Source: Tautonia plasticadhaerens
GTDB lineage: Bacteria; Planctomycetota; Planctomycetia; Isosphaerales; Isosphaeraceae
Assembly (NCBI RefSeq): GCF_007752535.1
Contig: NZ_CP036426.1
Span: 558,001 to 622,000 of the forward strand
Reading direction: 5' to 3'
Length of the DNA stretch: 64,000 nt
The notes below the pieces were generated by a model that saw only the letters and a list, made by a program, of their open reading frames with translations, was not told the origin of the DNA and ran no database searches. This document shows, piece after piece, positions 1-7,409 of this stretch. Each line of letters starts with the position of its first letter. Position 1 is the stretch's first letter. The translations under genes and the position numbers were made by a program.

Positions 1-405
1 CCCAGGTTCGAGGTCCGGGAGGCGGGACGGGGCCGGTGGGTGGCCTCGATCGTCCAGCTCACGGTCGCGAGTTTCGGCAGCTTCGAATCCCTCTATTACT
101 TCGGCGACCTGAATAACACCAATTCGATCGCGCTGAGGGACTCGGTCGACGTGGTCCTGCTCGATCGTTCCCGACGCCTCCAGGGGTCCTCCCCCGCCTC
201 GGAGTGGGAGGGGAGGATCGGCGAGGTCGCCTCGGGCCGGGCCAAGACCCGGATGCGGCAGCGGCTCCGCGACTACTGGGCCCAACTCAAGAAGATGCAG
301 CTCGGCGCCGGGGCCCAGCAGGCCCTCCAGCATGGGCTCATCCAGGGGCAGAGGAACCAGCAGGGATACGACAACCTGATCCAGCAGATGTTTGGCGGCC
401 GTTGA
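1..405 (+). CDS. C-terminal part of a hypothetical protein (cut by window edge)
   Basis: The reading frame is open from base 1 to the TGA at 403-405, so the gene begins left of the window; a GTG at 40 is only an internal candidate start. The visible residues begin with a short hydrophobic/aromatic stretch (VQLTVASFGSFESLYYFGDL). They continue into a charged, Gln-rich tail (GAGAQQALQHGLIQGQ, then NQQGYDNLIQQMFGGR) that looks helical. No domain is recognised. The next gene lies about 930 bases downstream, so nothing in the context suggests a function. Confidence 0.5.
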   Translation, partial: PRFEVREAGRGRWVASIVQLTVASFGSFESLYYFGDLNNTNSIALRDSVDVVLLDRSRRLQGSSPASEWEGRIGEVASGRAKTRMRQRLRDYWAQLKKMQLGAGAQQALQHGLIQGQRNQQGYDNLIQQMFGGR

Positions 406-1336
406 GCCCTCCGGCCACCTCTCCGCCGTGTCCGGGGTCGGTGCGCCTCCCGGTGCGCCGGGTTGGATTGGTCGATCTGCTTTTCAATTCAGGGGTTGCG
501 TCGGAGTTGGTGGTGTCGAAATGGGTTCGTTCCGCGCGACGCGCCGCCGGGGGTGATCGGCCCGACCCGGCAGGAGGTCGGGTTCGTTTCTGCGCCGGGC
601 TTGGGTTCGTTTCTGCGCATGTGCCCGTGGCCGGGAGAGGGTCCGGGACGGGCTCGGTGCGCCTCGGTGCGCCTCGGTTGATTCGCCTCAATTCGTTGAT
701 TCGCCATGGGTTCGGTGAATGGGATTGGCTTCGCTCCGCGCGGCGTTGCGGAGGCAGATGGGTTCGTTTCGCGTGAACTTCGCCGGGACGAGTTGGGTTC
801 GTTTTGCGGGAGGTTGGCGTGGCTCCGTTCGGGGAAGGTGGAGGCAGAACGAAGCGAGCGGCGGGAAGTCGATCGGGATCGGGAGGGCGGGCCGACCGGA
901 GGAGATCGGGGTCATCCATCGACGGGTTCGGGTTGCCAAGGAGCATGCCGGGGCGACGCGGGAGGCCCGGCTCCGGGGCCTGGTCGGGGCGACGATCGGC
1001 GGTCGGGTGGGTGAGGAGGGCCCACCCCTTGTCCTAATATCATCGAGAATTCGCCCTCCGGTAGTCACTCGGACGGTCGATCGAGGGAGATTTCCCGGAG
1101 GAGCACGACCCACGCAATCGGTCGGGAGGTGGCTCCCGGGCCTCGGGTTGGCCGCGGGTTGGCCGTCGGATCTGTCGTGCAGGGAGGCCGGTCCGGCGCA
1201 AGACCCCATCGCCGGCGACAGGCGGGGGGACTCGGGCCGGGGTCGGCGATCGCTCGGGCGGTTGCCCGGCCGACCGGCGAGGGGGTATGATTCGCAAGTG
1301 TCAAACAATTCCGGGATCCCCGGACGGAGGCCCGAG
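406..1336. other. Long spacer with dispersed TGGGTTCGTTT repeats
   Basis: This 930-base stretch lies between a hypothetical gene and the DUF1501 gene. I find no convincing gene in it: the open frames on both strands are long only because of the GC content, and their translations are low-complexity Arg/Pro/Gly. It holds a family of short direct repeats (522-808) and short duplications of a GTGCGCCTCG unit near 650-678. A slightly AT-richer patch at 1031-1055 could hold a promoter for the gene at 1337. Confidence 0.5.
522..808 (+). repeat. Five dispersed copies of a (T)GGGTTCGTTT element
   Basis: Copies start at about 522 (TGGGTTCGTTCCGCGC), 580 (GGGTTCGTTTCTGCGC), 602 (TGGGTTCGTTTCTGCGC), 759 (TGGGTTCGTTTCGCG) and 794 (TGGGTTCGTTTTGCGGG). 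The core is constant and the 3' side varies around TGCGC/GCG. Copies are on the same strand and unevenly spaced, from about 20 to 160 bases apart. They sit in a gene-free spacer, so they are intergenic repeats rather than a coding repeat. Confidence 0.6.
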
Positions 1337-2695
1337 ATGCCCGCACCGCCCTGCCCCGGCCCGATCCGGCGACGCGAATTCCTGAGGCTCGGCACGCTGG
1401 CCCTGGGGGGGCTGGGCCTGTCCGACCTGCTCGCCGCCCGGGCGGGATCGGGGGGGGGCGACCCGGACACTTCGGTCATCCTCTTCTGGATGTGGGGAGG
1501 CCCGAGCCAGTTCGAGACGTGGGACCCCAAGCCGGATGCCCCTCTGGAGATCCGGGGGCCGTTCCGGCCGATCCCGACCGACGTGCCGGGGATGGACCTC
1601 TGCGAGCTCTTCCCGAGGCAGGCGAGGCTGGGGGACAGGATCGCGCTGGTGCGGTCGCTGCACCATTCGATGTCGGCCCACAACGACGGCTCGATCGAGC
1701 TGCTCACCGGGAAAACCCCGACCCGGCCCGACCCGACCTCGACCGCCCTCTCGGAGCACCCCGACTTCGGCATGGTGGCCAGCCGGGTGCGTGGGCATCG
1801 GCCCGACGGCATGCCCCGATACGTGGGGATCCCCCGGCAGCCGTTCATGACCCGACCGACGTACCTCGGGGTGTCGCATGGGGCGTTCGGCACGGGGGAC
1901 CCGTCGGCCGAGGACTTCCGCCCCCCTGCCCTGACGCTGGCCGGGGGGCTGGACGGCAGCCGCCTGGAGGACCGAAAGTCCCTGAAGTCGCAGTTCGACC
2001 GGATGAGGAGGGGCCTGGAGGCCGGGGCCGACGAGGTCGCCTCCCCCTTCCACGACTCCGCGTTCCAGATGCTGACCAACCCGACGGTGGCCTCGGCCTT
2101 CGACCTCTCCCGGGAGGACGACCGCCTCCGAGACCGCTACGGGCGGCACCTCTGGGGGCAGGCCTGCCTGCTGGCCCGTCGGCTGGCCGAGTCGGGCTCG
2201 ACGGTCATCACCATCGACGCCCTGGCCCCGACGCTCTCCGACCGGTACTTCAGCTGGGACGACCACATCAACGTGCAGACACGGTGGGACCTGGCCGACG
2301 CGATGAGGTATCGCGCCCCGTTCATGGACCAGGCCCTCTCGGCGCTGATCGAGGACGTATACGCGCGGGGCCTGGACCGCAAGGTGATGATCGTGGCCGC
2401 GGGGGAGTTCGGCCGGACCCCCCGGCTGGTCCGGGCCGACGGGCTGATCGGCCGCGACCACTGGCCGGACGCCATGACGGCCCTGCTCAGCGGGGGGGGG
2501 CTGCGGACGGGCCAGGTGGTCGGGTCGACGAACCGGAGGGGGGAATACCCGGAGGATCGGCCGCTGACCCCCCAGGACCTGCTGGCGACGATCTACCGGC
2601 ACCTGGGGATCGACCCCCGCTCGGAGTTCGTGGACCGCACCGGGAGGCCGTTGCCGATCCTCCCCCACGGGGAGCCGATCCGGGAGCTTTGCTAG
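1337..2695 (+). CDS. DUF1501 domain protein, Tat-exported
   Basis: A 452-residue protein of the DUF1501 family, related to the alkaline phosphatase/sulfatase fold and abundant in planctomycetes. The N-terminus has a twin-arginine signal (RRREFLRLGTLALGGLG) ending near Ala-Arg-Ala. Family motifs follow: WMWGGPSQFETWDPK, the HHSMSAHNDGS region, and GEFGRTPRL near the C-terminus, where the metal-binding part of the fold lies. I chose the ATG at 1337 because it sits directly before the Tat motif and follows a GGAGG-like stretch; the frame is open far upstream without protein-like content. Such genes often pair with DUF1549/DUF1553 cytochromes, but none is adjacent here. The exact reaction is unknown. 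Confidence 0.85.
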   Translation: MPAPPCPGPIRRREFLRLGTLALGGLGLSDLLAARAGSGGGDPDTSVILFWMWGGPSQFETWDPKPDAPLEIRGPFRPIPTDVPGMDLCELFPRQARLGDRIALVRSLHHSMSAHNDGSIELLTGKTPTRPDPTSTALSEHPDFGMVASRVRGHRPDGMPRYVGIPRQPFMTRPTYLGVSHGAFGTGDPSAEDFRPPALTLAGGLDGSRLEDRKSLKSQFDRMRRGLEAGADEVASPFHDSAFQMLTNPTVASAFDLSREDDRLRDRYGRHLWGQACLLARRLAESGSTVITIDALAPTLSDRYFSWDDHINVQTRWDLADAMRYRAPFMDQALSALIEDVYARGLDRKVMIVAAGEFGRTPRLVRADGLIGRDHWPDAMTALLSGGGLRTGQVVGSTNRRGEYPEDRPLTPQDLLATIYRHLGIDPRSEFVDRTGRPLPILPHGEPIRELC

Positions 2696-2835
2696 CCGAG
2701 CCGGCAGGCGCGTGCAGAGCGGTCGTCTCCGACCCGCTCCCCTGCGAAGGGCGGAGAGGGCGGGCGAAGCCCTGGCGAGGGGGGCTCGGACGATTCACAG
2801 GGCTGGAGTCCGACCGCCGGGATCCCTCACCCCGG

Positions 2836-2861
2836 CCCTCTCCCCGCTCGCGGGGAGAGGG
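2836..2861. terminator. Perfect 11-bp hairpin, CTCG loop
   Basis: CCCTCTCCCCG, loop CTCG, CGGGGAGAGGG. It lies about 140 bases after the stop of the DUF1501 gene and is part of the repeat cluster. No T-tract follows, so a termination role is inferred from its position between convergent genes. Confidence 0.4.
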
Positions 2862-2976
2862 GGACGGGATTCAACCCTCGCCTCCGTCCTCGGGGGAGAG
2901 AGTGGGCGCAGCCCGGGTGAGGGGGGCCCCGACGACTCGCGAGGAGTGGCGAATCCACGGAGGCCCGTCACCCCGG

Positions 2977-3001
2977 CCCTCTCCCCGTCGCGGGGAGAGG
3001 G
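2977..3001. terminator. Second copy of the 11-bp hairpin, TCG loop
   Basis: Same arms as the hairpin at 2836-2861 with a 3-base loop. It lies about 40 bases beyond the stop codon of the minus-strand S9/DUF885 gene and may terminate that transcript. Confidence 0.4.
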
Positions 3002-3042
3002 GGACGGAGTCGATCCGTCAACCGACGAGGTGGATGGACCCG

Positions 3043-6000
3043 TTAGCGGTCGTCGTCCTCGGGCGGGCCGTCGTAGAACCGCCAGTCGGGCTCGAAGTCG
3101 GGCGAGAGGTCCTGGCCGGTGAGCCGGGCCCGGAGCAGCTCGATCGGGATGCTGTTCTGCCTCAGGACGGCGTCGTGGAAGGCGCGATCGGTCATGGTGC
3201 CGGACTCGACCAGCTCCCGGTGCAGGGCGCGGAGCTGGAGGCCGCCTAGGAGGTAGGCGGCCTGGTAGAGGGGGCCGTAGTTGGTGGCGACCGAGCGTCG
3301 GACCTCGGCCTCGGCGTTGGCCGGCTCGTGGCCGACGCGGTCGACGAGCAGGTCGATGCACTCCTGGGGGGTCAGCTCGCCGAGGTGGAACTTGAGCGAG
3401 AAGATGATCCGGGCGCAGCGGTGCATCCGCCAGAAGAGCATGCCGACGCGGTCCTCGGCCGACCGGGCGAAGCCGCGATCCCAGAGCAACAGCTCCCAGT
3501 AGAGGGCCCAGCCCTCCCCCCAGAACGGGGTGGAGAAGGGGCGGCGATGGGAGTTGTACCGGGCGGTCATGAACCCCTGGAGGTGGTGGCCGGGGATCAC
3601 CTCGTGGTGGACCGTGGCGCGGGCGAAGTGCTCATTATTGCCGCGCATGCTCATGAGCTTCGCGTCGTGCGCCATCGAATCCGTCGGATACGAGACGATG
3701 ATCGCCTCGCCGCCGAGGAAGAACGGGTTCACGAGCTGGCGCTCGGGGGACATCATCTCCATCCGCCAGGAGTCCCGGGCGAGCGGCGGGATGGTGACGA
3801 GGTCGTGCTCGTCGAGGTAGGCGATTGCCCCCAGGGCGAGGTCCCGGATGAGACGGGGCTGGTCCCCGGGGGGGACGTGGAGCCGCTTGACGTGCTCCAG
3901 GGCGGCCCGCCAGTCGTCCCCGAAGCCGAGGTCCGTTGCGGCGATTCCCATCTGCGCCTCGCACCAGGCCAGCTCCTCCTCGGCCAGGTCGATCAGCTCC
4001 TCGGGGGAATAGGAGATCATCTCGTGTTCAAGCTCGGCGAGCAGGGCGTCCCGGCCGATGGGCGTGCCGACGATCTCGCCGTCGGGGTCGCCCTCGTCGT
4101 CCTGCTCGGCCCGGCGTGATTGCCCTCCCCGGGCGTTGCGGTCCGGGGCCCCGAGCCGTGTCCGGATCTCCTCCTCGTATCGTTCGAGCGCCTCGTCGGC
4201 GACGCCGTAGGGTTGTCGCATCCACCAGGAGAAGACCGGGTCGTAGCCGTCGTAGAACTCGAACCAGCCGCGGAACGTGCGGCGGAGATCCTGGGCCGTC
4301 CCCGCGGCCCGCTCGGCGACGGGGGGCTCGACGAGGTCCTCCTCCGAGGATCGATCCTCCAGGGCCCGCAGCGCGTCGTCGACCTCCTCGGCGAGCCGGT
4401 CGACGCGACCGGCGACCTTGGCCCAGTCCATCGGTTCCAGCTCCCGGCGAGAGGCCTCCAGGTCGAGGATCGTCCGGCCGAAGGGGACGAGGGGCTCGGC
4501 CTGCTCGCGCTCCCGGGAGCGGCGTCCGAGATCCCGGAGCTGGTGGTCGAGGTGATTCCGGAACAGGAGGTAGTCGATCTGGCCGTCGGGGCCGAGGGCC
4601 TCGAAGTCGAGCGAGCCGAGGCGGGATCGCCAGCCTTCGTGGAAGCGTCGCAGGAGCGCGTCTCGTTCGGGAGACTCGTCGGGGGGGGCGGAGCGTCGGA
4701 GGCTTCCGAGGTCGTCGACGTAGCGCTCGATGGGGGCGCGGAGGGGGCTGGGGTCGTCGACCAGCTCGTCGAGGTCGACGGGCGCGGGGTCGGCGTCTGC
4801 GTCGGCCTCCAACGGCCGGGGCGAATCGACCGACGAGGCGCGTGCGACGGCGGAGTCGCCCGGGGGCTCGGCGTTGCGGTCGGGGGGCTCGACGCCGAGG
4901 AGGTGGCGGACGAAGAAGTCTTCGAGCCGGCGCTGGCCATAGCGGCCCCCCATGCCGTGCCCGGCGTTGGGGACGACGAGGTAGTCGAAGTCCTTGTCGG
5001 CCCGGATCAGGGCGTCGGCGAGGCGGAGGGTCGACTCGGGGGGGACGTTCGAGTCCAGCTCGCCGACGATCAGCAGCAGCTTGCCCCGGAGCCGGTGGGC
5101 GTGGTCGATGTTGGACGACTCGGCGTACTGGGAGCCGACCGGGTATCCCATCCACTGCTCATTCCACGAGGCCTTGTCCATCCGATTGTCGTGGCAGCCG
5201 CTCCCCGAGACGCCGACCTTGTAGAACTCCGGGTGGAAGAGCAGCGCGGCCGTCGCGTTCTGGCCGCCGGCCGAGCCGCCGTAGATGCCGACCCGGCCGA
5301 GGTCGTACCAGGGAAACTTCTCGGCGGCGGCCCGGTGCCAGGCGATCCGATCGGGGAAGCCGCCGTCCTTCAGGTCCTGCCAGCAGACGTCGTGGAAGGC
5401 CTTCGAGCGGTGCGCGGTCCCCATGCCGTCGATCTGGACGACGACGAAGCCGAGGTCCGTGAGCGGCGAGAATCGCCGGTGCTCGCTGAACGACTTCGGG
5501 ACGAAGGCCCCTTGCGGGCCCGCGTAGACGTGTTCGATGACTGGGTACGATCGATCGGGGTCGAAGACCTTCGGGCGGCAGATGATGCCCCAGATGTCCG
5601 TCTTGCCGTCGCGGCCCCTGGCGACGAAGACCTCCGGGGCCTCCCAGCCGGATTCCAGCAGGGCCGAGGCGTCGGCCTCTTCCAACCGGAGGACGAGCGA
5701 GCCGTCGCAGGTCCGGCGCAGCTCGTGGACCGGGGCCATGTCGACCCGGCTGTACGTGTCGATCAGGAACCGGCGGTCGGGCGAGAACTGGACCGAGTGG
5801 TTGCCGTCCCCCTCGGTGAGGGCGACGAGCCCGGTGCCGTCGAAGTTCACCCGGTAGTGGTGCAGGAAGTAGGGGTCCTGCCCCTCGTTCATTCCGCCCG
5901 CGTGGAACCAGACCTGGCGGGCGTCCTCGTCGACGTGGTCGATGCCGCGGACGACGAATTCCCCCGAGGTGATCGGGTTCCTGACCGCGCCGGTCTCGGC

Positions 6001-7242
6001 GTCGATCAGCTCCAGGTGCCGCCAGCCGCTGCGTTCGGTGGCGTAGATGAGTTCATTCGACTGGTCGAGATAGGTGACGGGCCTGAGGTCGAGGGCCTCG
6101 GCGTGGGCGGTCCAGATGAAGGTTTCGGCCCGCTCGTCGATGAGGGCGCGGGCCTCGCCCGACCGGGCGTCGACCTCGATGAGGCGGAATCGCTGGTGGC
6201 CCCGGTCCACCTTCTCATAGGAGAGGCGTCGGCCGTCCTCCGACCAGCGGAGGCGGGGCCAGCCGTAGTCGAGGCGTTCGACCTCGGGCTTGATCTGCTC
6301 ACACGCCTCGATGTCGAACAGGCTCAATTCGAAGGTCGTGAGTTTGTCGCCGGGCAGGTCGTAGGGCCGGGAGGTGAGCTGGGCCCGGCCGCCCTCGGGC
6401 GGGGAGGACTGGATCAGGTGGACCTCCTCGCGGTCTCCCGGCTCGATCCGGAACGCGGCCAGGGTCTTGGAGTCGGGCGACCAGGAGAGGCGGCCGTAGG
6501 AGTTCCCCTCCTCGCCGTCGGTGCTCAGTTGGATCGGCTCCCCGTCGCCCCCGAGGCGGACGAAGACGTTATGGTCTTCGACGAAGGCGACCCGGGTCTC
6601 GTCGGGCGACTCGGCCTCCTCGGGGAGGTCGCCCCCCCGGCGGCCCCCCCGTGATCGCCGCGGCTCGTGCTGGTCCCGATCCTCGCCGCGGCCTGGCCCG
6701 ACGGCGTCGTCGTCGACCTGGCTGCACTCGTAGGATTCGAGGTCGCAGGACCACCACTGCTCGTCGACCTGGAATCGGATTGCGTTCGATTCCCCGAGAA
6801 AATCGAGCGTTTCGAAGGGGAGTCGTTCGGCGAGGTGCGCCGACCCGCTGGCGTCGGAGAGGGCGTCGGCGAGCCGGTCGTGGTCGAAGGCGGGGCCCCG
6901 GGTGCCCGCCGTCGCATCGACGAGGATGAACTCCTTCGAGCCGCCAGGCAGGTCGTTGCGATACCAAACCCGGTCGCCGCCGTCGATCCAGTGCGGCTCG
7001 ATCCGGTCCTTGAACACCAGCCGATCGCGATCCTCCCGGCGTTGCGGCGGGACCGGGGACCAGGGATCTTCCGCCGGGAGGGCATACGTCGCGTCCCGGT
7101 CGGCGGCATCGGGAGCGAGCTGCCGGGGGGCCGAGGAGGATCCGAGGGGACCGTCGGCCCGGCTCGTCGGGGCGATTGCGGCGAGGAGGATCGCCAGCAT
7201 CGGACGCCGCCAGGCCTGGCGGACGGGGCTCGGCTTCGGCAT
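3043..7242 (-). CDS. Exported double peptidase: S9 prolyl oligopeptidase (DPP-IV type) fused to DUF885
   Basis: A 1399-residue fusion. The ATG at 7242 begins a signal peptide (PMLAILLAAIAPTSRADG); the upstream frame is open but low-complexity. Residues about 60-600 match the DPP-IV N-terminal beta-propeller. The alpha/beta-hydrolase domain follows, with nucleophile Ser657 in GGSAGGQ, the acid in GELDSNVPP and the His in NAGHGMGG. From about residue 880 to the end is a DUF885 domain, a putative zinc peptidase, with HEVIPGHH at 1213-1220 and downstream GEGWALYWE. An acidic, low-complexity linker (ADADADPAP) joins them. Each half is normal length, so this looks like two complete secreted enzymes in one chain, probably degrading peptides outside the cytoplasm. 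It is the last gene of the minus-strand block. Confidence 0.88.
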   Translation of the reverse strand: MPKPSPVRQAWRRPMLAILLAAIAPTSRADGPLGSSSAPRQLAPDAADRDATYALPAEDPWSPVPPQRREDRDRLVFKDRIEPHWIDGGDRVWYRNDLPGGSKEFILVDATAGTRGPAFDHDRLADALSDASGSAHLAERLPFETLDFLGESNAIRFQVDEQWWSCDLESYECSQVDDDAVGPGRGEDRDQHEPRRSRGGRRGGDLPEEAESPDETRVAFVEDHNVFVRLGGDGEPIQLSTDGEEGNSYGRLSWSPDSKTLAAFRIEPGDREEVHLIQSSPPEGGRAQLTSRPYDLPGDKLTTFELSLFDIEACEQIKPEVERLDYGWPRLRWSEDGRRLSYEKVDRGHQRFRLIEVDARSGEARALIDERAETFIWTAHAEALDLRPVTYLDQSNELIYATERSGWRHLELIDAETGAVRNPITSGEFVVRGIDHVDEDARQVWFHAGGMNEGQDPYFLHHYRVNFDGTGLVALTEGDGNHSVQFSPDRRFLIDTYSRVDMAPVHELRRTCDGSLVLRLEEADASALLESGWEAPEVFVARGRDGKTDIWGIICRPKVFDPDRSYPVIEHVYAGPQGAFVPKSFSEHRRFSPLTDLGFVVVQIDGMGTAHRSKAFHDVCWQDLKDGGFPDRIAWHRAAAEKFPWYDLGRVGIYGGSAGGQNATAALLFHPEFYKVGVSGSGCHDNRMDKASWNEQWMGYPVGSQYAESSNIDHAHRLRGKLLLIVGELDSNVPPESTLRLADALIRADKDFDYLVVPNAGHGMGGRYGQRRLEDFFVRHLLGVEPPDRNAEPPGDSAVARASSVDSPRPLEADADADPAPVDLDELVDDPSPLRAPIERYVDDLGSLRRSAPPDESPERDALLRRFHEGWRSRLGSLDFEALGPDGQIDYLLFRNHLDHQLRDLGRRSREREQAEPLVPFGRTILDLEASRRELEPMDWAKVAGRVDRLAEEVDDALRALEDRSSEEDLVEPPVAERAAGTAQDLRRTFRGWFEFYDGYDPVFSWWMRQPYGVADEALERYEEEIRTRLGAPDRNARGGQSRRAEQDDEGDPDGEIVGTPIGRDALLAELEHEMISYSPEELIDLAEEELAWCEAQMGIAATDLGFGDDWRAALEHVKRLHVPPGDQPRLIRDLALGAIAYLDEHDLVTIPPLARDSWRMEMMSPERQLVNPFFLGGEAIIVSYPTDSMAHDAKLMSMRGNNEHFARATVHHEVIPGHHLQGFMTARYNSHRRPFSTPFWGEGWALYWELLLWDRGFARSAEDRVGMLFWRMHRCARIIFSLKFHLGELTPQECIDLLVDRVGHEPANAEAEVRRSVATNYGPLYQAAYLLGGLQLRALHRELVESGTMTDRAFHDAVLRQNSIPIELLRARLTGQDLSPDFEPDWRFYDGPPEDDDR

Positions 7243-7352
7243 GGGGGGCTCCGGATTCGGATGCGGGGAGCGAGACCCCGGTCGACGTCGTCGCCGGCCG
7301 GGCGGGATCGGGCGGGATCGGGGCGGAGGTGGAGAGGGGGTGAGATGGTGGA

Positions 7353-7390
7353 GGCCCGGGGCGTGATCCGGCGGGATCACGCCCCGGGCC
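7353..7390 (-). terminator. Perfect 17-bp inverted repeat after the PVC dehydrogenase gene
   Basis: Arms 7353-7369 and 7374-7390 (GGCCCGGGGCGTGATCC and its exact complement) around a GGCG loop. It starts 20 bases past the stop codon of the gene ending at 7410 and lies before the start of the next minus-strand gene at 7242. Its position and stability fit a transcription terminator, although no U-tract is present. Confidence 0.65.
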
Positions 7391-7409
7391 GATGGGGTGG
7401 GAGGGCGAA

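Larger units (their letters stand above)
2741..3010. repeat. REP-like palindromic repeat cluster between convergent genes
   Basis: The spacer between the convergent DUF1501 and S9/DUF885 genes is built mostly of GAGAGGG/CCCTCTC units. Two near-identical modules (2823-2865 and 2965-3008) read CTCACCCCGGCCCTCTCCCC followed by a perfect inverted arm. Two half-copies in the opposite sense (about 2741-2790 and 2890-2930, containing GGGGGAGAGAG and GGGTGAGGGG) make larger nested inverted repeats possible. No open frame with protein-like content is present. Confidence 0.6.

Noticed and set aside
688-2079. Long minus-strand frame across the DUF1501 gene and its upstream spacer
   Set aside because: It is antisense to a well-supported gene and its composition is Arg/Pro/Ser/Gly low complexity, a shadow of GC-rich codons.
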